In this document: piece by piece, positions 28,204 to 38,268 of the stretch
How positions within the stretch are numbered: position 1 is the first letter of the stretch
Layout: each line of letters starts with the position of its first letter
DNA from: an uncultured Bacteroidota bacterium
GTDB taxonomy: Bacteria; Bacteroidota; Bacteroidia; Chitinophagales; Chitinophagaceae
Length of the DNA: 64,000 nucleotides
Direction: 5' to 3'
Assembly (NCBI GenBank): GCA_903865435.1
Contig: CAIPJS010000086.1
Coordinates: 1-64,000, forward strand
Notes under the pieces: model-generated
What the model saw: only the letters and a program-made list of their open reading frames with translations
What the model was told of the DNA's origin: nothing
Database searches by the model: none
Translations under genes and position numbers: made by a program

Positions 28204-29739
28204 ATGGATTCAAAGGTTAGAGTAAGGTTCGCACCCTCCCCAACTGGTGGCTTACACTTAGGCGGGGTAAGAACTGTATTGTTTAATTACTTATTTGCCA
28301 AACACCATGGCGGTGAGTTTATTTTAAGAATTGAAGACACCGATCAAACTCGCTTTGTAGCAGGTGCAGAGCAATACATTTTAGATACTTTAAACTGGTG
28401 TGGACTTATTCCCGATGAGAGCCCAATACATGGTGGCGCTTATGGCCCCTATAGACAAAGTGAGCGCAAAACCACCTATGCCAAATATGCACAAAACTTA
28501 ATTGAAAAAGGTTTTGCTTATTATGCTTTTGATACCACTGCAGATTTGGAAGAAAAAAGAAAACAGTTACCCAATTTTCAATACAGTCGTATACATAGAA
28601 TGGAAATGAAAAACTCCATTTCACTAAGCGAAAACGAAGTGACTGAATTATTGAAAAAAGGAACACCTCATGTTGTTCGTATCAAAGTACCCGATGAAGA
28701 AGAAGTAGTTTTTACAGATATGATTAGAGGGGAAGTTCGATTTGATGTAAGCACCGTAGATGATAAAGTTTTATTAAAAGCCGATGGCATGCCTACCTAC
28801 CATTTAGCAGTAGTGGTAGATGATTACTTAATGAAAATTACACATGCTTTTAGAGGAGAAGAGTGGCTGCCTAGCGCACCGGTACATATTTTATTATGGA
28901 AATATTTATTTGGATTAAATCAAATGCCCAAGTGGGCGCATTTACCTTTAATATTAAAACCAGAAGGTAGTGGTAAATTAAGCAAACGGGATGGTGAGCG
29001 TTTAGGCTTTCCTGTATTTGCCATGGATTGGAGCGATCCTACTACTAAGGAAACCACTATTGGTTTTAAAGAAAAAGGATTTTTACCTGAGGCCTTTATT
29101 AATTTCTTAGCCCTATTAGGTTGGAATGATGGAACAGATAAAGAAATATTTAGCTTAGAGGAATTAATTGCCAGCTTCGATATTGAAAGAGTACACAAAG
29201 GCGGTGCTAAGTTTGATTATGAAAAAGCAAAATGGTTCAACCAAGAATGGATCAAAAGAACTGATAATAAAGTATTGGCCCAATTGCTTCAACCCTTTTT
29301 AGATACTGCAAAAATTGAAGTACATGAAGCGCCTTATTTAGTAAAAGTTATTGGACTGGTTAAAGACCGTTGTCATTTATTAGCGGACTTTTTACCACAA
29401 AGCCAATTCTTTTTTGCCGCACCCACCAGTATTGATACTGCAGCTATCTTGCCTAAATGGGAAGAAAAGAAGCGCTGCTTCTTTGATGAATTAGTAAAAC
29501 TATATGCTAAACAAATTGCAGAAGGTGTTAAAACAATGCCTGCAGCAAGCCTTGAAGCGAGTTTTAAAGAATTAGCAATAGCCCATGAAATAAAACCAGG
29601 TGACTTATTACTACCACTTAGAATTATGCTAGTAGGTGGTAAATTCGGACCCGGGGTATTTGACATCATTGAATCAATTGAACTTTCTGATACGAACGCA
29701 AGAATTGAATATAGTTTGCGATTGATTTCAGGAAAATAA
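28204..29739 (+). CDS. gltX: Glutamyl-tRNA synthetase
   Basis: Class I aminoacyl-tRNA synthetase that charges tRNA-Glu. The HIGH-type motif is PSPTGGLHLGG (residues 10-20) and the KMSKS-type motif is KLSKRDG (about 258-264). RIEDTDQTR, the characteristic N-terminal substrate segment, and VHKGGAKFDYEKAKWFNQEWI of the C-terminal half are also present. Length 511 is normal. Whether it also charges tRNA-Gln cannot be told here. Confidence 0.97.
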   Translation: MDSKVRVRFAPSPTGGLHLGGVRTVLFNYLFAKHHGGEFILRIEDTDQTRFVAGAEQYILDTLNWCGLIPDESPIHGGAYGPYRQSERKTTYAKYAQNLIEKGFAYYAFDTTADLEEKRKQLPNFQYSRIHRMEMKNSISLSENEVTELLKKGTPHVVRIKVPDEEEVVFTDMIRGEVRFDVSTVDDKVLLKADGMPTYHLAVVVDDYLMKITHAFRGEEWLPSAPVHILLWKYLFGLNQMPKWAHLPLILKPEGSGKLSKRDGERLGFPVFAMDWSDPTTKETTIGFKEKGFLPEAFINFLALLGWNDGTDKEIFSLEELIASFDIERVHKGGAKFDYEKAKWFNQEWIKRTDNKVLAQLLQPFLDTAKIEVHEAPYLVKVIGLVKDRCHLLADFLPQSQFFFAAPTSIDTAAILPKWEEKKRCFFDELVKLYAKQIAEGVKTMPAASLEASFKELAIAHEIKPGDLLLPLRIMLVGGKFGPGVFDIIESIELSDTNARIEYSLRLISGK

Positions 29740-29754
29740 TGTAACTTAATAGTA

Positions 29755-30156
29755 ATGAAACCCATTAGAGTATTAGTAGCTAAAGTTGGATTGGACGGCC
29801 ATGATCGTGGTGCAAAAATTATTGCCACTGCGCTGCGTGATGCGGGTATGGAAGTAATATATACTGGTCTTCGTCAAAGCCCTGAGATGGTAGTACAAGC
29901 TGCCTTACAAGAAGATGTAGACGCCATTGGAATTAGTATTCTTTCTGGTGCACACATGACCGTGTTTCCAAAAGTGTATCAGTTAATGCAAGAAAAAGGA
30001 TTGACCAATGTGCTATTAACTGGTGGTGGCATTATCCCCGAAGAAGACAGTATTACACTCAGAGAAATGGGTATTGGTACTTTGTTTGCGCCAGGTACCA
30101 ACACAGCTGATATTGCGAGCTATATAAAAGATTGGGTGGCCAAACGCCATCAATAA
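29755..30156 (+). CDS. Free-standing cobalamin-binding subunit of a methylmalonyl-CoA mutase-type enzyme
   Basis: The whole 133-residue protein is one B12-binding domain: the lower-ligand motif DxHxxG is [10 protein letters not shown], followed by the SxL segment ISILSGAH and the GG segment LLTGGGIIP. It aligns with the C-terminal part of methylmalonyl-CoA mutase. As a separate polypeptide it resembles the small subunit of archaeal MCM or of isobutyryl-/2-hydroxyisobutyryl-CoA mutases, which need a separate catalytic subunit. None is in the window. It lies 16 bases after gltX and 30 before an enoyl-CoA hydratase gene, suggesting acyl-CoA metabolism. Confidence 0.88.
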   Translation: MKPIRVLVAKVGLDGHDRGAKIIATALRDAGMEVIYTGLRQSPEMVVQAALQEDVDAIGISILSGAHMTVFPKVYQLMQEKGLTNVLLTGGGIIPEEDSITLREMGIGTLFAPGTNTADIASYIKDWVAKRHQ

Positions 30157-30186
30157 ATTGCTTTTTTAACTTCTAAAATTGCTATT

Positions 30187-30969
30187 ATGTCATCATTCCA
30201 AACTTTATTTACAAAAATGGAAGATCATACTTTGATCATTACCATTAATCGTCCCGACAAATTAAACGCATTGAATCAGCAAGTGATGAAAGACTTAGAT
30301 GCAGTCATGGACAGAGTATATAAATTTCCTGAAATTAAAAGTGTAGTGATAACGGGTGCTGGATTAAAAAGTTTTGTAGCAGGTGCAGATGTAAAAGAAT
30401 TTGAATCCTTGTCTAAAGAAGAGGCTACTGCACTTGCCAAAAGAGGACAGGATGTATTTTTTAAAATAGAACATTCCCCTAAACCAGTCATTGCTTGTGT
30501 GAATGGATTTGCACTAGGCGGTGGTTGCGAATTAGCCATGGCTTGTCATTTTATTATCGCTTCTGAAAGTGCTGTATTTGGACAACCTGAAGTGAACCTA
30601 GGTATTATGGTAGGATATGGTGGCTCACAAAGATTGACCCAAAGAGTGGGCAAAGGCAGGGCCATGGAATTGGTGATTACGGGTAAAACCATTAATGCTA
30701 CGCAAGCCATGAATTATGGATTGGTGAATTATGTAGTACCTCAAACTGAATTATTAGATAAAGCCTTTTCTATATTAAGCGTAGTACATGAAAAAGCTCC
30801 CAAGTCTGTGGGCAATTCCATTAAAGCCGTGAATGCAGCTTGGAACGAAGCAGAAAATGGATACGATGTGGAAGCCAAATTATTTGGCGAATGCTTTACC
30901 ACCCATGATGCTAAAGAAGGTATTACTGCATTTATAGAGAAAAGAAAGCCTGAATTCAAAGGGAATTAA
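30187..30969 (+). CDS. Enoyl-CoA hydratase / crotonase family protein
   Basis: Crotonase-fold enzyme of 260 residues. The oxyanion-hole segments GAGLKSFVAGADVKEF and GFALGGGCELAMACH are present, and both catalytic glutamates of hydratases are conserved (GGGCELAMA and FGQPEVNLG). That favours true 2-enoyl-CoA hydration, as in fatty or branched-chain acid degradation, over dehalogenase or isomerase activities. Adjacent to the B12-binding subunit and to fumC (next promoter). Exact chain-length use is unknown. Confidence 0.9.
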   Translation: MSSFQTLFTKMEDHTLIITINRPDKLNALNQQVMKDLDAVMDRVYKFPEIKSVVITGAGLKSFVAGADVKEFESLSKEEATALAKRGQDVFFKIEHSPKPVIACVNGFALGGGCELAMACHFIIASESAVFGQPEVNLGIMVGYGGSQRLTQRVGKGRAMELVITGKTINATQAMNYGLVNYVVPQTELLDKAFSILSVVHEKAPKSVGNSIKAVNAAWNEAENGYDVEAKLFGECFTTHDAKEGITAFIEKRKPEFKGN

Positions 30970-30981
30970 TCCAGCCTTTCT

Positions 30982-30989
30982 TACCTTTG
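30982..30989 (+). promoter_or_regulatory. -7 promoter element for fumC
   Basis: TACCTTTG fits TAnnTTTG and lies 19 bases before the fumC ATG. Confidence 0.6.
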
Positions 30990-31008
30990 CATTACCAAAT
31001 TTTACATT

Positions 31009-32403
31009 ATGGAATACAGAATTGAGAAAGACACGATGGGTGAAGTAAAAGTACCTGCAAATGTTTATTGGGGTGCGCAAACACAAAGAAGTATTGACAA
31101 TTTTAAAATTGCACAGGATATTAATAGAATGCCTAAAGAAATTATTAAAGCATTCGCGTATTTAAAAAAAGCTGCAGCGCTTACCAATTTGGATGCGGGC
31201 ATTTTACCTAAAGAAAAATCGGATTTAATTGGACAGGTTTGTGATGAAATTATTGCAGGTAAATTAGACGATCAATTTCCTTTAGTCGTTTGGCAAACTG
31301 GAAGTGGTACACAGAGCAATATGAATTTGAACGAAGTAATTGCTTACCGTGCGCATGTTATTAAAGGTGGCAGTTTAAGTGATAAAGAAAAATTCCTGCA
31401 TCCAAATGATGATGTAAACAAGTCTCAATCCTCTAATGATACCTTTCCAACGGCGATGCATATTGCAGCCTATCAAATTTTAACAGGTACCACTATTCCT
31501 GGTATCACTGCTTTAAAAAATACATTAGAAGCCAAAAGCAAGGATTTTATGCATATTGTTAAAATAGGTCGTACCCATTTTATGGATGCAACTCCCTTAA
31601 CATTAGGACAAGAGCTAAGCGGATATGTGAGTCAATTAAGTCACGGTTTAAAAGCAATTCATAATACTTTAGCACATTTAAGTGAATTGGCTTTAGGCGG
31701 TACTGCAGTAGGAACAGGTATTAATACGCCTAAAGATTATTCAGTAAATGTAGCCAAGCATATTGCTAAATTAACAGGCCTTCCATTTATCACAGCAGAA
31801 AATAAATTTGAAGCATTGGCTGCTCATGATGCGATTGTAGAAGCACATGGTGCTTTAAAAACTGTAGCTGTAAGCTTAATGAAAATTGCCAACGATGTGC
31901 GCATGTTATCCTCTGGACCACGCAGCGGTATTGGAGAAATTTTTATTCCAGACAATGAACCAGGTTCTTCTATTATGCCTGGTAAAGTAAACCCTACTCA
32001 ATCAGAAGCTTTAACCATGATTGCTGCTCAAGTAATGGGCAATGATGTTGCCATTAATATTGGTGGCTCTATGGGCCATTTTGAATTGAATGTATTCAAA
32101 CCAGTGATGATTTATAATTTCTTACACAGTGCTCGTTTAATAGGTGATGGTTGCGTAAGCTTTAATGAAAAATGTGCTGTAGGATTAGCGCCGATAGAAG
32201 CCAACATTAACAAACATGTAAACAATAGTTTAATGTTAGTCACTGCACTCAATACTAAAATTGGTTATTACAAAGCTGCCGAAATTGCACAGAAAGCACA
32301 TAAAGAAGGGACTACCTTAAAAGAAATGGCGGTGAAATTAGGCTATGTAACCCCTGAAGAATTTGATGCATGGGTGATTCCTAAAGATATGGTCGGTTTG
32401 TAG
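31009..32403 (+). CDS. fumC: Class II fumarate hydratase
   Basis: Converts fumarate to malate in the TCA cycle without an iron-sulphur cluster. Superfamily signature [13 protein letters not shown] is present near residue 317, plus [25 protein letters not shown] and [20 protein letters not shown], which separate it from aspartase and argininosuccinate lyase. Length 464 matches the family. The 3' end faces the repeat region at 32408-32900. Confidence 0.95.
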   Translation: MEYRIEKDTMGEVKVPANVYWGAQTQRSIDNFKIAQDINRMPKEIIKAFAYLKKAAALTNLDAGILPKEKSDLIGQVCDEIIAGKLDDQFPLVVWQTGSGTQSNMNLNEVIAYRAHVIKGGSLSDKEKFLHPNDDVNKSQSSNDTFPTAMHIAAYQILTGTTIPGITALKNTLEAKSKDFMHIVKIGRTHFMDATPLTLGQELSGYVSQLSHGLKAIHNTLAHLSELALGGTAVGTGINTPKDYSVNVAKHIAKLTGLPFITAENKFEALAAHDAIVEAHGALKTVAVSLMKIANDVRMLSSGPRSGIGEIFIPDNEPGSSIMPGKVNPTQSEALTMIAAQVMGNDVAINIGGSMGHFELNVFKPVMIYNFLHSARLIGDGCVSFNEKCAVGLAPIEANINKHVNNSLMLVTALNTKIGYYKAAEIAQKAHKEGTTLKEMAVKLGYVTPEEFDAWVIPKDMVGL

Positions 32404-32407
32404 TTTT

Positions 32408-32599
32408 GAAGATTCAATGTGATTTAATATTCCACTGCTTCTCAGCTCGCCATGACGCTAAAAAATAGAAAACCAAACTAAAAATTAGAACTCGTGCTTT
32501 GCACTCAAACAGCTAATTTTTTGATCGTTTGATTTTCTATTTTTATTTACGCTATGGCTCAATGTTCAGCACTGGAATATTATTCACTTTTGAATCTTC
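32408..32599. repeat. Long palindromic repeat, copy A (about 192 bases)
   Basis: The left arm starts GAAGATTC (32408-32415) and the right arm ends GAATCTTC (32592-32599). The arms match imperfectly across about 70 bases, closing on CTAAAAATTAG / CTAATTTTT and a small apical hairpin GTGC-TTT-GCAC preceded by GAACTCG. It contains the 20-mer GCTCGCCATGACGCTAAAAA at 32445-32464 region. It may be a MITE or REP/BIME-like element or specify a structured RNA. Confidence 0.8.
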
Positions 32600-32659
32600 T
32601 TTATTTAGTTAGGGGGCAAAGAGTATTAATTCTCTTTTTCGCGAAGTTTTGTTATAGAG

Positions 32660-32900
32660 TTCATCAGTGAATATTGTATTTCACTCCTGAACTTCGAGAC
32701 TAAATTTTAATTTAAAAACTATAATCATATTAAGTTTTAAAATTAAAAAATCTAATAATTTTTGCAAATCAAAGATTTGCTTGGTAAAAAAGTCAGCATG
32801 TCTGAGCACGTAGTGCGAGTTCTGACTTTTAGTTAGAATTTATGATTTTTAGCGTCATGGCGAGCAGAGAAGGATGAAATATAATATGCACAGATGAATT
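32660..32900. repeat. Long palindromic repeat, copy B, inverted relative to copy A
   Basis: The arm at 32847-32872 is the inverted match of 32439-32465 in copy A with a single mismatch over about 26 bases, and weaker similarity continues outward to about 32899. The inner stem is AAAAGTCAG / CTGACTTTT with apical GCAC-TAC-GTGC. Compared with copy A the stems keep pairing although the bases differ. The other arm (GTTCAGGAGTGAAATA type, about 32660-32697) resembles the copy A right arm; between them sits extra AT-rich sequence. Confidence 0.7.
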
Positions 32901-32948
32901 ATTCTCTTGAAAGCGCAGCAATGAAATATGTCATACAATAGTGAACTC

Positions 32949-34574
32949 TTAGAATACTCTTTCTCCGTTTAAATACGTCTTCAATACTTTAACGTGTAAA
33001 ATGCTATCAGTAGGTACTTTCATTAAGTCTTTATCTAGGATAATAAAGTCGGCCTTCTTCCCTATTTCAATACTACCCACTTGTTTTTCCATTCTATTCG
33101 CTTTTGCGGCCCAAATGGTCATACCACGAATGGTTTGTTCACGTGTCAATGCATTTTCCATTTGGAAACCATCTGCAGGGAAACCTTTGCTGTCTTGTCT
33201 TGCTACCGCAGCTAAAAAAGTTTTGAAAGGATTGATTTCTTCAACAGGAAAATCGGTACCTAAGGGCAACCAATTATTTTGCGCCAACAATTGTTTAAAT
33301 GCATATCCGGTTTTTAATCTTTCCTCACCCAATCTTGCGCCTGCCCAATACATATCGCTGGTGGCATGTGTTGGTTGGACAGATGGAACGATGTTATTGT
33401 CTCCGAAATAATGTAAGTCTGCCGGATCCACAATTTGTGCATGCTCTATTCTCCATCTTTTATCATTCTTTCCTTTTAAATATTTCGCATATACTTTTAA
33501 TATGGTTCTGTTGGCACTATCTCCAATGGCATGGGTACACATTTGAAAATCGGTACCAATTAATTTAGCAGCGATGCTGTCAAAATGCGCAGGGCTACTT
33601 AATAAAAAGCCCGACCAGCCTGCTTTATCGGTATAGGGTTGTATCAAACAAGCGCCTCTTGATCCTAAAGCACCATCTCCGTATACTTTAATTCCTTTCA
33701 CGGACAATCTATCCGTTACATAACCACCACCTGTAAAATATTTAGAAGTATATGTACTTGGTTTGTCACTTAACATCACATACAAACGCATTTTTAAATC
33801 ATTCGATTTTTGCAATGCATCCACTTGATCCACTGCATCTGAACTTAGTCCGCAATCTGTTACTGTTGTTAACCCTGTTGCAAAACAGTTTTGTTGTGCC
33901 GCAGTTAACCAATCTTTATAATCTTCATGCGTCGCTTCGGGTATTTTTTTTTCTACTACTTTAACTGCATTGTCCACTAACAAGCCCGTTAATTTTCCAT
34001 TTTGCATAATGAACAAACCACCTTCCATAATTTGTCCGGCTTTAACACCAGCCAATTGTAAAGCATAATCATTTGCAATACAAGCATGGCCATCGACTCT
34101 TTCTAAAATAACAGGTCGATCTGGAAATAAACTATTTAATTCGGCATTCGTAGGAAATTCTTTACCTGGAAAACGATTTTGATCCCATCCCCTTCCCTTA
34201 ATCCATCCTTTCCCAGGATGTTTGGCAGCAAAGGCTTTCACTCTTTCAATGGCTTCGGGCCAACTGGGTACAAACATCAAATCAACCGCAAAAAGAGATT
34301 GTCCATACCCTAAAAAATGCGCATGCGCATCTATAAAACCAGGATATACAATGGCCTCATGTGCATTGACGACACTATCCGATTGGTATTCTTTTAAAAT
34401 TTCATCATTGGTACCTACTGCCACTATTTTACCATCTTGCACCGCCATGGCCTCGGCCATACTAAATTCATTATTCACTGTATAAATTTGCGCATGATGC
34501 ACAATTAAATCTACTCTTTGATGAATGCAAGCACTAAATAATAATATGGTTGCCAATGCAAATAATAAACGCAT
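32949..34574 (-). CDS. YtcJ-like amidohydrolase, lipoprotein
   Basis: The ATG at 34574 gives MRLLFALATILLFSAC, a lipoprotein signal with lipobox LFSAC; the ORF track runs 26 codons further upstream through hydrophobic sequence and is not preferred. The rest is an amidohydrolase-3 (metal-dependent hydrolase) domain: GFIDAHAHFLGYG carries the first metal ligands, followed by KGWIKGRGWDQNRFPG, VDGHACIAN, VYGDGALGSRGA and WRIEHAQIVDP. Members hydrolyse amide or related bonds, but the substrate of this clade is unknown to me. About 541 residues. No operon partner; the AraC gene is 96 bases upstream on the same strand. Confidence 0.88.
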   Translation of the reverse strand: MRLLFALATILLFSACIHQRVDLIVHHAQIYTVNNEFSMAEAMAVQDGKIVAVGTNDEILKEYQSDSVVNAHEAIVYPGFIDAHAHFLGYGQSLFAVDLMFVPSWPEAIERVKAFAAKHPGKGWIKGRGWDQNRFPGKEFPTNAELNSLFPDRPVILERVDGHACIANDYALQLAGVKAGQIMEGGLFIMQNGKLTGLLVDNAVKVVEKKIPEATHEDYKDWLTAAQQNCFATGLTTVTDCGLSSDAVDQVDALQKSNDLKMRLYVMLSDKPSTYTSKYFTGGGYVTDRLSVKGIKVYGDGALGSRGACLIQPYTDKAGWSGFLLSSPAHFDSIAAKLIGTDFQMCTHAIGDSANRTILKVYAKYLKGKNDKRWRIEHAQIVDPADLHYFGDNNIVPSVQPTHATSDMYWAGARLGEERLKTGYAFKQLLAQNNWLPLGTDFPVEEINPFKTFLAAVARQDSKGFPADGFQMENALTREQTIRGMTIWAAKANRMEKQVGSIEIGKKADFIILDKDLMKVPTDSILHVKVLKTYLNGERVF

Positions 34575-34670
34575 AATAATAGTTTGAGAAAATAAAAGTA
34601 ATGAAAATATAAGCAAGAATCCTATAAAAAAGGATAAAGAAAAGGTCACCAAACGAAAAGAGTGAAGCCC

Positions 34671-35594
34671 TTAGTTTAACAATTCACAAGGCTTTAGCCC
34701 GGTATGCTTTTTAAAAGCTGCAGAGAAATGAGAGATAGAAGAATAACCTAATAATGCAGAAACATCAGTGACGCTTAATGATTTTTCATACAACAAATAC
34801 TTTGCATGTTCCATTCTTTGTTGTTGGTAAAAATCAAAAATGGTGGTGCCATACACTTCCTTAAACCCTTTTTTTAAGTAGCATTCATTCATGGCTACTT
34901 TTCGGCTCAACTCCTTGATGGTAATGGGATCGCCAATATGTTGTAATAAAAATTCACGCGCTTGATAAATACTTTCTTTACCTCTTTCATCGGCTAAAAA
35001 CTTACAAGTAAAGACTACTTCTTTTTCTTCGATGATGCTTTCTAAGCTGTATACCAACAATTCATGAATCTTTGCATTCACAAAAATATTTTCCAAAGAG
35101 CCGCTGTAACTATGATTTAACAAGGCATCAAGGGTGACTCTTTTTTTTACACTTAATGGAAATGTTTTGGTAAAATTATCAGTATGCTTAAATGCCAAAA
35201 GCGCATCTTTCTTCGAATTGGTTTTTACATTGTGTACAAACTGATGCAAAAAAGTAGCCGTAAAATGAAAGGAGAAAACATCCACCGTTTTCATTGGCCC
35301 CATACATTCTGTTGTGGGCAATTGATTGCATCCACCACAGACCTTGTTATCACAATATCTATTTCCAGAAATACAAAATCTTAATTCTAAATAATTTTCC
35401 TTGGGTTGGCTTGAATTGTAATGGTATACAAACATGCCGGTATCTTCTGCCCCCCAGGGTTCTTGTGCCATATACCTTTTAATCTGATATTGCGTAGACC
35501 CAGGAATGCGCTGCTCTTTGCTATACAACAAGGCCATCCCACTAAATCCTAGGGGTGTATTTGCTTGCTTTAATAGTTCTTGAACCTGTGTCAT
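34671..35594 (-). CDS. AraC family transcriptional regulator with N-terminal cysteine cluster
   Basis: The C-terminal third holds two helix-turn-helix units (ITIKELSRKVAMNECYLKKGFKEVYG and LSVTDVSALLGYSSISHFSAAFKKHTG), the AraC/XylS DNA-binding domain. The N-terminal domain carries five cysteines at residues 74, 81, 86, 89 and 97 (CISGNRYCDNKVCGGCNQLPTTEC). Such spacing could bind a metal or iron-sulphur cluster and make it a metal or redox sensor; that is inference. A possible operator (GGGTC-N7-GACCC) lies 41 bases upstream of its start. It may control itself and the downstream amidohydrolase gene. Confidence 0.9.
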   Translation of the reverse strand: MTQVQELLKQANTPLGFSGMALLYSKEQRIPGSTQYQIKRYMAQEPWGAEDTGMFVYHYNSSQPKENYLELRFCISGNRYCDNKVCGGCNQLPTTECMGPMKTVDVFSFHFTATFLHQFVHNVKTNSKKDALLAFKHTDNFTKTFPLSVKKRVTLDALLNHSYSGSLENIFVNAKIHELLVYSLESIIEEKEVVFTCKFLADERGKESIYQAREFLLQHIGDPITIKELSRKVAMNECYLKKGFKEVYGTTIFDFYQQQRMEHAKYLLYEKSLSVTDVSALLGYSSISHFSAAFKKHTGLKPCELLN

Positions 35595-35634
35595 AAGTGC
35601 AAATTTAAGACATAAAGCCTAAAGGAACTATTTA

Positions 35635-35651
35635 GGGTCAAAATCTGACCC
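35635..35651. promoter_or_regulatory. Inverted repeat GGGTC-N7-GACCC, candidate operator
   Basis: Perfect 5-bp arms around a 7-base AT-rich spacer in the 222-base divergent region between the AraC gene and gyrB. A further GACCTAG lies close by. The position suits an operator of the AraC regulator. Confidence 0.4.
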
Positions 35652-35762
35652 AAAAATGACCTAGAAAATACCCAATTTTTAGGCAAAAAAACTATGCACA
35701 AAATGGCAAAATTGGGGATAACTAAATAGGACTCAAAACTGGCTTTAAACCCTTAATTATCT

Positions 35763-37796
<2,034 letters not shown>

Positions 37797-37913
37797 AACC
37801 TGTATTTTACACGTTTTTTACGCATTTTAACAAAAAATCAAGGCTTTCCGTAAACGAATCACGATAAATGACCTACTTTCAATTAGAAATATTCACTTTA
37901 AAATTTATACAAA

Positions 37914-38120
37914 ATGGACACTTCAAAAATGATTAAAGCGTATTGCTTAAAAACAAAAGAAAAAAACGTACCAATGCATGACGCTGTCATCACAAAAACT
38001 GCTAGAGGCGGTTATATGGCAGGTGGTAATGATGGTAAAGGAAATAAAATGGCTGCCATTTTAAGCGAAACAAATGCCCTTAAGGCTATCGCTGATGGAG
38101 TTGCTAAAAAAGGATTCTAG
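37914..38120 (+). CDS. Conserved-looking small basic protein, 68 residues
   Basis: I do not recognise a named family with certainty. The protein is soluble and basic (MDTSKMIKAYCLKTKEKNVPMHD), with a compact glycine-rich middle (ITKTARGGYMAGGNDGKGNK) and a helical end (NALKAIADGVAKKGF). Support for being real: ATG start, its own 117-base upstream gap after gyrB and a good terminator 55 bases after the stop. Codon use is like the neighbours. The phrase TKTARGGYMAGG suggests a nucleic-acid- or protein-binding loop, but no function is claimed. Confidence 0.75.
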   Translation: MDTSKMIKAYCLKTKEKNVPMHDAVITKTARGGYMAGGNDGKGNKMAAILSETNALKAIADGVAKKGF

Positions 38121-38174
38121 TAAACTTAGTTTACAATAGATTCTTAGAAAAATTTCAATCTAATTTATCTTACT

Positions 38175-38209
38175 AACCCTTCTCTCGAATACTCGGGAGG
38201 AGGGTTTTT
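38175..38209 (+). terminator. Rho-independent terminator after the 68-residue protein gene
   Basis: AACCCT-CTC-CGA-ATAC-TCG-GAG-AGGGTT followed by T residues. The plus-strand T run assigns it to the small gene rather than to mfd. Confidence 0.85.
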
Positions 38210-38268
38210 ACTTTGAGTGAAGGGGCTAGGCCTAGAAAAGTTGGTATGTTTTTAAATAAAATGCGCTC

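Larger units (their letters stand above)
32404..32948. other. Gene-free 545-base region between two convergent genes
   Basis: No open frame, tRNA or known RNA family is recognised. It is filled by two long palindromic copies of one repeat (entries below) and smaller hairpins, such as GCAAATC-AAA-GATTTGC at about 32764-32780 and an AT-rich hairpin at about 32706-32747. It separates the 3' ends of fumC and the amidohydrolase gene. Confidence 0.8.

Noticed and set aside
32404-32948. Integron attC sites or a CRISPR array
   Set aside because: The palindromes lack the conserved attC core sites, no integrase is near, and there are no regularly spaced short direct repeats.
32404-32948. Insertion sequence or transposase remnant
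   Set aside because: No open frame or transposase motif was seen in any frame; the inverted arms enclose further hairpins rather than a gene. A MITE remains possible and is noted in the findings.
34575-34652. ORF-track N-terminal extension of the amidohydrolase
   Set aside because: The ATG at 34574 yields a standard lipoprotein signal with lipobox; the longer form would bury it behind a second hydrophobic segment.
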